Shown here in pieces: positions 7,064 to 14,486 of a stretch of 14,486 bases of DNA; the first letter of the stretch is position 1, and each line of letters opens with the position of its first letter. The notes beneath the pieces are model-generated. The model searched no databases. It was not told the origin of the DNA and saw only the letters and a program-made list of their open reading frames with translations. Made by a program: the position numbers and the translations under genes. Source of the stretch: an uncultured Oscillospiraceae bacterium (GTDB taxonomy: Bacteria; Bacillota; Clostridia; Oscillospirales; Oscillospiraceae); assembly GCA_947627085.1 (NCBI GenBank), contig CANQUO010000033.1, forward strand, positions 1 to 14,486. The letters run 5' to 3'.

Positions 7064-9041
7064 AATTAGCGCCGGAGGCGCAACCTTTGGGTTCGTGGTA
7101 TACCTTGTAATTAGGCGGGGTGTGGACGAGGTAGGAGGTTTTTCCGTAAATAAGCTCCGCCGGGAGACGCCAGGGGAGGGCGTCGGCGAATTTGTCGGCG
7201 ATGAGAGCGCCGTCCGCGTAGAGCTGGGCCACGTCGAAATCGAAGGGCACGGTGACAAAGCCCCCGGGCGTCGGGACGGAGAGCTTATGCCAGATAAGGG
7301 GAACATCGCCGGCGAGGCGAAGCTCCTCCATGTATGGCGGCTCGAAGGGCTGGGGGCAGGGGGTGAGAGTGAGGGGCGTGTCCGTGGGGACGGTAACATC
7401 CTCATAGACTATTTCCCCGTTTATTCTGCGAAGCGTGAGGGCCATTTTCCAGGGCACGGTGCGGATACGGACGCCGCCCAGGTCAATATCCGTGACCTTA
7501 TCGGAGGGGGCGGACATGGGGGGCCTCCCGTCCACGAGGTAGACGGGCTCAACGCCGGGTATGGCGGCGAAGTAGTAGATATTCCCCACCCGGCAGATGA
7601 GCTGTGCGGTGGCGTATTTGAGTGTCTCGGAGCCGAGGGGGAGGTTGAAGGGCAGGACGAAGGCCGAGTTACCGGGGACGGTTATGGAGGGGAAGCGGAC
7701 GTCAAGCGGGCGGAGCTCCACGTTTTCAATGTCCGCAAGCTCCATGTGCCGCTGGTAGCGGCTGACGAACACAAACCCGCTTTTCCCGTCTGTGCGCATG
7801 GCGTAGCGGAGATTTTCCCCGTCCTCGGGCGGGACGTATTCCGGGGAGCCCACGTGCTCCATGGGGGCCAGCATGTCCCCGAAATCCTGAACAAAGAGGT
7901 GCAGGAGGTTCAAAAGCCCGTACTGGGGGCGCTTTTCCCCGTACTGGGAGATGGGGGCCTGAAAGTCGTAGTTTAAGATGGGCAGGTCGTTGGGGTAGCC
8001 GGTGGCCCGGGACTCCTGGAGGGTGCTGAGCTTGCCCAATTTATTGGTGCCGCCGTGGTACATGTATGAGCCCATCAGGTTGTTGCCGCACCCGAGCTTC
8101 ACAAGTGCCAGGGCGTAGGCGTCCATGGGCGACACCGTGGGCCGCCGGTGGTAGGTGGGCTGGAGCCCGGGGCCCAGCTCGCAGGTGGCGAAGGGGTAGC
8201 GCTCGTAGGGCATCCGCCAGCCGTCCGTGTCCGTGGCCATGGGGTCGGAGAGCCACCAGGAGGTCTCGTTGCGGATGGGCAGGAAGGTGAAGTGCTTTGA
8301 CGGGGGAAGCTCCTCCGATGTCTCCGCCCAGGGGGCGTCGGCGTAGCCGCTGAACACGGGCAAAAACTCGTCCACCGGTATCCTTGCGCCGTAGGTGGCG
8401 TTCCAGCCGGTGACCGTCCACAGCGGCACGTCGTAGCCTATCCTTTGCGCAAGGCGCTTGAGGGCCAGAAGGTGCTCCGCGTCGTGGGTAAACTCGTTCT
8501 CTATCTGCACGCCGACGATGGGGCCGCCGTCCTTATAGAAAAGCCCCCGGACCTCCTCGAATATACGCCTGTACCATTTTTCGGCAATGGCCATATACTC
8601 AGGGTCGTTTGTGCGAAGCTTTACCGGCTTTTCCATCAGCCAGTCGGGCAATCCGCCGTAGCGTGTCTCCCCGTGGCACCAGGGGCCGATGCGGATAATG
8701 ACGTCGAGATTGAGAGCGGCGCACTCCAAGACAAAGGCCCTCAGATCCCGGTCGCCGGTGAAGTCGTACTCGCCCTCGATCTCCTCGTGGTAGTTCCAGA
8801 AGATGTATGTGGAGACGATGTTGACGCCGCCGTATTTCATCTTCTCAAGCTCCCCGCGCCAGCGCTCCCGGCTGTCCCGGGAGAAGTGGTACTCGCCCAT
8901 GACGCCGATCCAGGGCTTGCCGTCCCGCTCAAGGTAGAGGGAATTGACATCTAAGCTCCCGCCCGAGGGACTTTTGCCGCCTAAATTCAAGTGCCCGCGA
9001 AGTATCTCCGAGGGCTTGTATTCCGAAAATCCGTACTCCAT
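7062..9041 (-). CDS. GH35-type beta-galactosidase
   Basis: A 659-aa glycosidase matching family 35, whose members remove terminal beta-galactose from oligosaccharides. The GH35 order is present: GEYHFSRDSRERW (49-61), a K-M-K-x-G-G-V-N-I-V-S-T-Y-I-F-W-N-x-H-E block (67-86), IRIGPWCHGETRYGGLPDWL (116-135), GGPIVGVQIENEF (172-184) with E183 as acid/base, and TCELGPG (286-292) with E288 the likely nucleophile. A YMYHGGTN segment (327-333) follows. The C-terminal 250 or so residues are beta-rich accessory domains. There is no signal peptide or membrane segment, so it acts in the cytoplasm. AGGAGG lies 6 nt before the ATG, and the gene is last in the operon, 12 nt after the GH2 gene. Exact linkage (beta-1,3, 1,4 or 1,6) cannot be read from sequence. 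Confidence 0.88.
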   Translation of the reverse strand: MEYGFSEYKPSEILRGHLNLGGKSPSGGSLDVNSLYLERDGKPWIGVMGEYHFSRDSRERWRGELEKMKYGGVNIVSTYIFWNYHEEIEGEYDFTGDRDLRAFVLECAALNLDVIIRIGPWCHGETRYGGLPDWLMEKPVKLRTNDPEYMAIAEKWYRRIFEEVRGLFYKDGGPIVGVQIENEFTHDAEHLLALKRLAQRIGYDVPLWTVTGWNATYGARIPVDEFLPVFSGYADAPWAETSEELPPSKHFTFLPIRNETSWWLSDPMATDTDGWRMPYERYPFATCELGPGLQPTYHRRPTVSPMDAYALALVKLGCGNNLMGSYMYHGGTNKLGKLSTLQESRATGYPNDLPILNYDFQAPISQYGEKRPQYGLLNLLHLFVQDFGDMLAPMEHVGSPEYVPPEDGENLRYAMRTDGKSGFVFVSRYQRHMELADIENVELRPLDVRFPSITVPGNSAFVLPFNLPLGSETLKYATAQLICRVGNIYYFAAIPGVEPVYLVDGRPPMSAPSDKVTDIDLGGVRIRTVPWKMALTLRRINGEIVYEDVTVPTDTPLTLTPCPQPFEPPYMEELRLAGDVPLIWHKLSVPTPGGFVTVPFDFDVAQLYADGALIADKFADALPWRLPAELIYGKTSYLVHTPPNYKVYHEPKGCASGAN

Positions 9042-9053
9042 TTTGTCCTCCTG

Positions 9054-11702
9054 TCAATTGTCTTTTATGACCTTCGCAATAGTATCTACCGGCACCTCGC
9101 CCGAAGGGTCGAAGATGTCGGAGGCCATGTAGTCAAGTATGCTTTTTCTCAGCGCCCGGGCCTCGGGGAAGGCATCTAACTCCGGAAGTCCAAAGGTGGA
9201 GACCAGGAGCCTGCCCCCGCCGCACTTACACTCGAAGATGTAGGAAAGTCTGCGCATATAGGCGTAGGAGTCCATGAGCGTCACGATGGGCGCGGCCCCC
9301 TCCGGCAACGGCAACGCGTACATGGAGGCGAGCCGCCGCCACTGAAGGTCCGTATAGGTACCGGTGGGGAATGAGGCGAATATGGGGTGGTCTTTTTCGA
9401 TAAGAAGCCCCATGCCGCCCTCCTGAGTGGGGAAGGTGCCCACGGACCAGAAGTCCGTGGAGAATTGGCCCTTCACGCTGTCACGTAGTACCTCCCGCCG
9501 GGACCGGGGCTCAAGATATACCCGCCCGCCACGGCCGAGGACCTGTCGTGCCGCGTCGTCGAGGGCGCGGCATATGTGGACGTTCTCCGGCGGACAGGCG
9601 TCGTTTTCGGGGTAGACCCAAATGTCATATTGGTTTACATAATTGTAAAAATCGATAGTTAATGTCAACCTCACCGGCGATGTGACAAAATCGAGGGGGA
9701 GGATCACGCGCCCAAGGTCCGTAAGAGCGCCTGAGGGGGCCGTAAAGCTTCCCAGCGTCCCGGATTTCGGCTCATCGGCTCCCGAGACGGTCCACAGCGC
9801 GGAGCCGGTGAGGCCGGCTTTCCCGTAATTTGCAAGCATCACCCTTGCGCTGAGTGTATCACCGGCGGAATATGTGAATTTTTCAAGCTCCGCAAGGGGC
9901 AAAATCCCGGTGAAAAAGGCTTTGAACCGCTCGGGCTTAGCAAAATCGTAGGGCTTGGGTTTAAGATGGGAATTGAGCATACCCACGAGGGCCGTGCCCT
10001 GGCCGGGGAAGTCCTGAAGGCCAAGAAGGGATATACCCGCCATCCCAGGGGTGCGGAGCGCGGCCTCCACCTCCATCCGGTAGCACCGCAGCGCCAGCTC
10101 CCCGGTGGCCTCGCAGTATTCCCGCCAGCGGGGGAGAAGGCCGCTTTTTTCGGCCTTTTCGCGTATGAGCCGGAGATTTGCCGGGTCCGTCACGCCGTGA
10201 AAGGCCGAAAGTTCGTCAAAATCCGGCAAAATCTCAAACTGCCCCACCTCGAAGGATATGACGGGGATTTTTCGCTCGCCGTGGACCTTCTCCACGCCCT
10301 CGCGGTAATTTACGGTGAAATTCGCCTCCGGGTCGTTTACCCACCCGGTCATGTTGGCGTTTGTCCCGCGAAGGGGCGCGCCGAGATATGAGCCGGAGGT
10401 GTAAAAATCGCTCTCCGCGCTCAATTTCCGCTGGCCGTAGTGGTTATTTGAGCCCTCGGCGTAAAGGCGCGTGGGGTCATATGCCCGGGCGTCGCGCAAA
10501 AGCTCCTCCATGTACTCATGGGCCTCCCCGTCGGCCCAGAGCTCGTTTCCCAGGGTCAGCGTCACGAAGGACGGGTGATTGGCGTAGGCGCGCAGAATTG
10601 CGAAGAGCTCCTCCCGGTAGTACTCCCGGCTCTCCGGGGAGGAGAAGGCGTCCTTCGGGTCCCAGTGGGAGAGCTCCGGCTGAAGCAAGAGCCCCAGCAC
10701 GTCCGCGGCCTCGAAGGCCGCCTCCGGCGGGCAGTGGCTGTGAAAGCGCAGGAGATTTACGCCGTAGGACATGTAGGTTTTCAATATCTCCCGCCAGACA
10801 TGGGCGTCCGTGGGCTCGTGGCCGGTCTCGGGGAACACGGCGCAGTTGGCCTCGCTTCTGATAAAAACCCGCCGTCCGTTCAGGGTAAAATAGCCGTCCT
10901 GAGCGGTAAATACCCGGACGCCGAAGCTCACCGTGACGGCGTCTCCGCCGAATTTGGCGGTCAGGGGGTATAGCTCCCCCTCGCCCTCGTCCCACAGCCG
11001 GACGCCGGGGGAGAGGGGTATGTCCACGCAGCCCGCGTTTACGGGCGCGGCGACGGAGCCGTTTATGGCGGGGCTGTCGATAGTGATGTTCCCCTCGGTC
11101 GGGCCGGAGATATCCCAGCGCACGGATATTATGTCAACCTTCGGATACACCCGCAGGGAGCTTATGAAGGAGCTCTCCCGGTAAGAAAGGCGTATATGGC
11201 CCAGCACGCCGTTCCAGTTCGTCTGGGTCTCGTCGGTGGCGGCGGAGGAGTAGATTATCTCCCTGGTCGGCCAGCCGGGGTAGGAGTTATCGGATATGAT
11301 CTCCAGCGTGTCCCGCCCGGTGAGAAGGCCGGTGAGCTCAAAGGACTGGGGCGTGGAGACGGTGTGGGGCCCGAAGTGGGGGACCCGGGCGCCGTTGACA
11401 AAAAGGGTCAGGTGCCGAGCCCTGCCGATTTCCAAAAATATCCGCTTTCCGGGTGCTTTTGGAGCTTCAATTATCCTGCGGAATATAGCCTGACCCTCGT
11501 AGGTGTGACGTCTTGTTAGGCGGGTGGCGATGGCTCCGTCGCTGTCTATCGCGCCAAGCTTCGCGTCCGGGTGCCAGGGCCGGGGAGAGGCGTCGGCGTA
11601 GCCGATACCGTTCCCGTCCAGCGTCCCGGGGAGTATGACGGCGCCGTGATAGCCCGGTATCTCACACTCCCACGGGCCGGAGAGGTCAATATAATCGGAC
11701 AT
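9054..11702 (-). CDS. GH2-type glycoside hydrolase with extra C-terminal region
   Basis: An 882-aa enzyme with GH2 architecture: an N-terminal sugar-binding jelly-roll (about 1-175, opening with IDLSGPWECEIP), an immunoglobulin-like domain (about 180-265), and a TIM barrel from about 270 (FTLNGRRVFIRSEAN). E387 in LTLGNELWAD fits the acid/base, and E485 in VISFEVGQFE fits the nucleophile. Known GH2 activities include beta-galactosidase, beta-glucuronidase and related exo-enzymes. The sequence diverges from classical LacZ, so the substrate is open; a role on galactose or uronate units of rhamnogalacturonan or arabinogalactan is inferred from neighbours. Residues from about 600 on form a long extra region not needed by simple GH2 enzymes. 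No signal peptide is present. GGAGG lies about 5 nt before the ATG, and the gene starts 22 nt after the preceding gene. Confidence 0.85.
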   Translation of the reverse strand: MSDYIDLSGPWECEIPGYHGAVILPGTLDGNGIGYADASPRPWHPDAKLGAIDSDGAIATRLTRRHTYEGQAIFRRIIEAPKAPGKRIFLEIGRARHLTLFVNGARVPHFGPHTVSTPQSFELTGLLTGRDTLEIISDNSYPGWPTREIIYSSAATDETQTNWNGVLGHIRLSYRESSFISSLRVYPKVDIISVRWDISGPTEGNITIDSPAINGSVAAPVNAGCVDIPLSPGVRLWDEGEGELYPLTAKFGGDAVTVSFGVRVFTAQDGYFTLNGRRVFIRSEANCAVFPETGHEPTDAHVWREILKTYMSYGVNLLRFHSHCPPEAAFEAADVLGLLLQPELSHWDPKDAFSSPESREYYREELFAILRAYANHPSFVTLTLGNELWADGEAHEYMEELLRDARAYDPTRLYAEGSNNHYGQRKLSAESDFYTSGSYLGAPLRGTNANMTGWVNDPEANFTVNYREGVEKVHGERKIPVISFEVGQFEILPDFDELSAFHGVTDPANLRLIREKAEKSGLLPRWREYCEATGELALRCYRMEVEAALRTPGMAGISLLGLQDFPGQGTALVGMLNSHLKPKPYDFAKPERFKAFFTGILPLAELEKFTYSAGDTLSARVMLANYGKAGLTGSALWTVSGADEPKSGTLGSFTAPSGALTDLGRVILPLDFVTSPVRLTLTIDFYNYVNQYDIWVYPENDACPPENVHICRALDDAARQVLGRGGRVYLEPRSRREVLRDSVKGQFSTDFWSVGTFPTQEGGMGLLIEKDHPIFASFPTGTYTDLQWRRLASMYALPLPEGAAPIVTLMDSYAYMRRLSYIFECKCGGGRLLVSTFGLPELDAFPEARALRKSILDYMASDIFDPSGEVPVDTIAKVIKDN

Positions 11703-11724
11703 GGCGTCCTCCGATAAGTAATTC

Positions 11725-12387
11725 TTAAAGTGAAAATACTGTGTCTATCACCATGAAGTTGTCGCCGGTTGCCTCGGGAAACCGCTGAAAATGGCTGTCG
11801 GGGCCGGCGTCGCTCCAGCGGGCGATTTCTACGCTCTCGCCGTCTTTACGGCGGATGTTCACCCGTTCCCGGTCCCGGGGGGTCTCGAAGTAGGAAAAGA
11901 GGATGTTCTCGTGTATGGATATAAACTGATACCTGTCGCCAATTAGAAGTCCCTCGGCCGCTATGGCCTGATGGTGGGTGACGTAGGACATGACCTTGTC
12001 GTCAAAAAGCCTTGCGATCCTCCCGCACCGGGCCTCCGGCGGGAGGGCGCGGGCGTAGTCCTCCGGGCTTCCCGGCTCGTCAAACCAGAATACCGGCGTC
12101 ATATAGGCAAAGCGCCTGTCCCCGCCGTATTCGGGCCAGGGCTTCAAAAAGGGCGCAAGGGACGAAAGCCACTCATCCGCCAGGGCTCTTACGGAGACGG
12201 GGCCCTCATGTATGGGCTCAAGATACAAAAAGAGCAGGTCCTTATATCTGAATAGTCCCGCCGTCAAAAGCTCCCCGGAGGCTTTTCGGACAAGGAGCGT
12301 ATGGCGGCAATGTGAAAAAACCTCCAAGAGGGCGTCATCACTGACGCCCTCCTTTATGGCCGCGCGGTACTGGGCCCGCGTTAGCAT
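11725..12387 (-). CDS. conserved-looking protein of unknown function in glycan operon
   Basis: A 220-aa protein that I do not recognise. It appears soluble and globular, without signal peptide, membrane helix or known catalytic motif. Visible features are aromatic-rich strands (FRYKDLLFLYLEP near 46-58; AYMTPVFWFDEP near 94-105), a His pair in SYVTHHQAIAAEG (about 134-146), and an alternating hydrophobic segment YQFISIHENILFSYFE (about 153-168). The ATG overlaps the end of the GH105 gene by 7 nt, which implies translational coupling, and GH2 follows after 22 nt. It is therefore a genuine member of the operon. A role in sugar handling (epimerase, mutarotase or accessory binding) is conceivable but unsupported. 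It is a real gene by position, start overlap and codon use matching its neighbours. Confidence 0.8.
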   Translation of the reverse strand: MLTRAQYRAAIKEGVSDDALLEVFSHCRHTLLVRKASGELLTAGLFRYKDLLFLYLEPIHEGPVSVRALADEWLSSLAPFLKPWPEYGGDRRFAYMTPVFWFDEPGSPEDYARALPPEARCGRIARLFDDKVMSYVTHHQAIAAEGLLIGDRYQFISIHENILFSYFETPRDRERVNIRRKDGESVEIARWSDAGPDSHFQRFPEATGDNFMVIDTVFSL

Positions 12388-13580
12388 ATGTACATCATCT
12401 CCGAGCAGGCCATTATGAAGGGTCCCGCGCCCTTGCCCTCGTCGGGGAGGTAATATTCGGGAAGCTCGTAGTTATTTGTGTTGTTGGCGCTGGCCTTGAG
12501 GTAGATGTCGTTGAGGTGCCCGCCCTCTATCTTCGTCTCCGCCATAGCCACAAAGCCCCGGACAGCGGCGTCGAGATAGGACTTATCAAGCCAGCCGTGG
12601 CGCACGCCTTTGAGGATGGTGTAGACTATCATGGCGGTGCCGCTGGTCTCAAGGCGGTTAGTCTCGGTGGTGGGCCAGTCGGCCACGTTTGTCCAGAGCC
12701 CCTCGGGCTTTTGGTATTTGAGCATGCCGTCAACGAAGGTCTTAAGCGCCGCCTTTCGCTCGGCCATATATTTTTCAGGTAAAACCTCCATCACGTCCAC
12801 CATGGCCATACCGTACCAGCCCATGGCCCGGGTCCAGTGGTAGGGGCACACGTCCTCGGCGGAGTTGGCGGCGTGGTAGTACATGCCCGTGGGGGCCAGG
12901 AGCGTCTTTGCCACCCAGTTAAGGCGCTGGTTTACAAGCTCCAGCTGGCGCTCATCGCCGATCTTCGCCGCGAAGTGGGAGATGAAGGGCTGGAGCATGT
13001 ATATCCCGTCCAGCCAGACCTTATATTTTGGGGGATTGCCGTTGCGCCAGCTGTGCCAGTAGTTGTGGCCCAGGCACTCCTCGGTATACTCCTTTGGCAC
13101 GATATGGCCGGTGGAATTTACGTATGTCTCGTCCGTAAGGTCCCGATAGAGCTCCCGGCAGACCTCCATGTATGCGTCGTCCTCCCCGGCGGCCCTTATG
13201 AGCAACGCGGCGGTCTTGTAGCAGTCCGCGCCGTGGTGGTCAACGTACCCGCCAAGGTTGCGACTTATGTGCTTTTTGCCGTCCTCTCCGGTGACGATAA
13301 GGGCGTCCAGGTACCGGCGGACGTAGTCTAAGTACTTTCCGCCGTTTGCGGGGTCGGCCTGCCATATGTCAAAAAGGCCCTCCATTACCACGCCGTTATA
13401 GTAGCTCCAGTCGAAGAGGTAGGGCTGTTTTGACGGGGTGCGCTTTTCGTTGTCCCAGGTGAAGAACTTCATCTCGTCGGCCACTATCTCCTCGGGGATG
13501 TTGACCTCGGAGGAGACGGTGAGGGAGTCGATGTATGCCCTCGATTTTGCCATTGCGGCGGATATTCTTTCTTTTTCCAT
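12381..13580 (-). CDS. GH105 unsaturated rhamnogalacturonyl hydrolase
   Basis: A 399-aa (alpha/alpha)6-barrel enzyme of the GH88/GH105 group (YteR/RhiN type). It hydrates the double bond of the terminal unsaturated galacturonic acid left by rhamnogalacturonan lyases, releasing that sugar. Supporting segments are FDWSYYNGVVMEGLFDIW (56-73), YVDHHGADCYKTAALL (112-127), the characteristic VWLDGIYM with D191 as likely catalytic Asp, HWTRAMGWYGMAMVDVMEVL (248-267), ETSGTAMIVYTILKG (311-325) and DEGKGAGPFIMACSEM (380-395). Start 13580 is chosen over the in-frame ATG at 13601 because AAAGGAG lies 7 nt upstream of 13580, while 13601 has no ribosome site. No signal peptide is present. The gene begins 24 nt after GH127 and overlaps the next gene by 7 nt. 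Related GH88 uronyl hydrolase activity is the main alternative. Confidence 0.88.
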   Translation of the reverse strand: MEKERISAAMAKSRAYIDSLTVSSEVNIPEEIVADEMKFFTWDNEKRTPSKQPYLFDWSYYNGVVMEGLFDIWQADPANGGKYLDYVRRYLDALIVTGEDGKKHISRNLGGYVDHHGADCYKTAALLIRAAGEDDAYMEVCRELYRDLTDETYVNSTGHIVPKEYTEECLGHNYWHSWRNGNPPKYKVWLDGIYMLQPFISHFAAKIGDERQLELVNQRLNWVAKTLLAPTGMYYHAANSAEDVCPYHWTRAMGWYGMAMVDVMEVLPEKYMAERKAALKTFVDGMLKYQKPEGLWTNVADWPTTETNRLETSGTAMIVYTILKGVRHGWLDKSYLDAAVRGFVAMAETKIEGGHLNDIYLKASANNTNNYELPEYYLPDEGKGAGPFIMACSEMMYIC

Positions 13581-13587
13581 GGTGGCG

Positions 13588-13594
13588 CTCCTTT
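13588..13594 (-). promoter_or_regulatory. ribosome binding site fixing the GH105 start
   Basis: On the - strand this reads AAAGGAG, 7 nt upstream of the ATG at 13580-13578. It lies downstream of the alternative ATG at 13601, so it supports the shorter N-terminus MEKERISAAM. Confidence 0.75.
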
Positions 13595-13604
13595 CACTCA
13601 TTTA

Positions 13605-14486
13605 TCAATATCTTATCCAGACGCGCATCTCGCCCTCCGCCCGGTTGGCCCAGGCAAAATAGGGGATGAGAAGCGCTCCGGTCGTGTCCTCTTTTTCCTC
13701 CGAAATCTCCCTGTAAAGTCCGCCGCCGGCGTCCTGGAGCCTCCTGGCGGGGACGTGGAGGGCGGGGAGCTCCCGGCCCGATATGGTGACCTTTGTAAGC
13801 TCAATCTCCTCAAGGCGTTCCGTATCCAGCCTTAAAAGGTGGAGATTTTTGCCGTTGTCCGCCTCCTCGGCGCAGTAGACGATGGGCCCACGGGATACGC
13901 TGGCCTTGCCCAGACACTCCCGGACGGCGGGGCTGGCGATATTTATTTTAACGGGCATGGGAAAATCGGCCGTAACCGTGTCCCCGGGGTCCCAGGGGCC
14001 GGATATGTACATATAGCCGTCCCTCACCTCACAGGTCTTTCCCGGGGGTACCCGGATATCCCCGGCCTTGAGCTCCGTCCAGCCGGGTATGCGAAGGGCC
14101 AGGGTGAACCGGGCGGGCCCTTCAAGCTCCGCCGTCAGTTCCACCCGGCCGCTTTTGGGGATATCCGAGCGGATATTGAGCTTGACGGGCGCGCCGTGAA
14201 GGACGGCCTTTACGGACCCTCCCACGTACAGATTGACCCATATGGTCTCCTCATCCGCAAGATAGGCGTAGGAGCCCAGGGACGTGAGCAGTCTTGCCAG
14301 ATTTGGCGGACAGCAGGCGCAGCCGAACCACTTTTGCCGCCGGGTGTCCACGTGACTTAAGCGCGAGTCCCGGCGCACGGCCTCCGGCACGACCTCAAGG
14401 GGATTTACGTAGAAAAAGCTCTCGCCGTCCAGGGCCATACCGGAAAGGCAGGCGTTATATAGCGCCCGCTCCATTATGTCCGCGTA
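13605..14486 (-). CDS. GH127 beta-L-arabinofuranosidase, C-terminal part (5'-partial)
   Basis: The reading frame runs off the right window edge. The first visible residues, YADIMERALYNA, are a family-typical helix and show that the ATG at 14474 is internal. About 294 of the usual 600-650 residues are seen. The diagnostic motif is WFGCACCPPNLAR (residues 53-65 of the visible part). C58 (codon 14313-14315) corresponds to the nucleophile Cys417 of Bifidobacterium HypBA1, and neighbouring C59 to a zinc ligand. The downstream part is beta-sandwich (LALRIPGW, RGPIVYCAEEAD), as in the family. These enzymes release terminal beta-L-arabinofuranose, for example from hydroxyproline-linked arabinans or rhamnogalacturonan side chains. 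It is the first gene of the visible operon. DUF1680-family members with other specificities exist (GH146 and relatives), so the exact substrate is uncertain. Confidence 0.87.
   Translation of the reverse strand, partial: YADIMERALYNACLSGMALDGESFFYVNPLEVVPEAVRRDSRLSHVDTRRQKWFGCACCPPNLARLLTSLGSYAYLADEETIWVNLYVGGSVKAVLHGAPVKLNIRSDIPKSGRVELTAELEGPARFTLALRIPGWTELKAGDIRVPPGKTCEVRDGYMYISGPWDPGDTVTADFPMPVKINIASPAVRECLGKASVSRGPIVYCAEEADNGKNLHLLRLDTERLEEIELTKVTISGRELPALHVPARRLQDAGGGLYREISEEKEDTTGALLIPYFAWANRAEGEMRVWIRY

Noticed and set aside
7095..7976. 293-aa open frame on the + strand opposite GH35
   Set aside because: It is fully antisense to a motif-verified GH35 gene, has low-complexity Gly/Val/Asp composition and no ribosome site; it is a by-product of GC-rich codon bias.
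12837..13331. 164-aa + strand open frame opposite GH105
   Set aside because: It mirrors a verified gene and has a Val/Ala/Gly-rich composition typical of antisense frames.
13581..13601. ATG at 13601 as GH105 start
   Set aside because: There is no ribosome site before it, while a strong one lies between it and the ATG at 13580.
1..14486. CRISPR array, tRNA, rRNA, insertion sequence or phage genes
   Set aside because: No spaced direct repeats, cloverleaf, rRNA segments, transposase or integrase motifs were seen on either strand.

Overview
The window looks like chromosomal DNA from a GC-rich member of the Clostridia, probably a gut Oscillospiraceae- or Christensenellales-type organism. The reasons are Firmicutes-style neighbourhoods (topA-trmFO; plsX-rnc-Elp3-like radical SAM), strong AGGAGG-type ribosome binding sites, high GC with frequent ATA and AGG codons, a plant-polysaccharide operon without secreted enzymes, and small palindromic intergenic repeats. 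The taxonomic guess is inference from these features only.

Left part (1-6919, + strand) is a housekeeping block. It holds topA (DNA topoisomerase I, 5'-truncated by the window edge and broken at about 386 by an apparent 22-nt deletion plus frameshift), trmFO (tRNA m5U54 methyltransferase), a lower-GC SUKH/SMI1-KNR4-like gene, plsX (phospholipid synthesis), rnc (RNase III) and an Elp3-like radical SAM protein. topA/trmFO and rnc/radical SAM overlap by a few bases, so they are probably translationally coupled. The acpP gene often found between plsX and rnc is absent, and so is the smc gene that usually follows the radical SAM gene in Clostridia.

Middle (about 6850-7063) is a palindrome-rich junction. 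Two hairpins lie inside the 3' end of the radical SAM ORF, so that ORF reads through repeat DNA and stops in a hairpin loop. A third hairpin with a T-run is a good rho-independent terminator for the + strand block. The two gene blocks converge here. The gap between coding regions is only about 140 bp, and no stretch over 300 bp lacks a gene.

Right part (7062-14486, - strand) is one tight operon for plant cell-wall glycans. In order of transcription it encodes GH127 beta-L-arabinofuranosidase (5' end outside the window), GH105 unsaturated rhamnogalacturonyl hydrolase, an unrecognised 220-aa protein, a GH2-type glycosidase with a large extra C-terminal region, and a GH35-type beta-galactosidase. 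Where N-termini are visible there is no signal peptide, so these proteins probably dismantle imported oligosaccharides in the cytoplasm. The mix (arabinose, unsaturated uronate and galactose removal) points to rhamnogalacturonan-I or arabinogalactan fragments. Promoter, regulator and transporter must lie beyond 14486.

No clearly new system is visible. The best leads are the topA lesion, the unknown protein inside the glycan operon, the SUKH gene dropped into a housekeeping block, and the repeat-derived tail and synteny break at 6850-7060.
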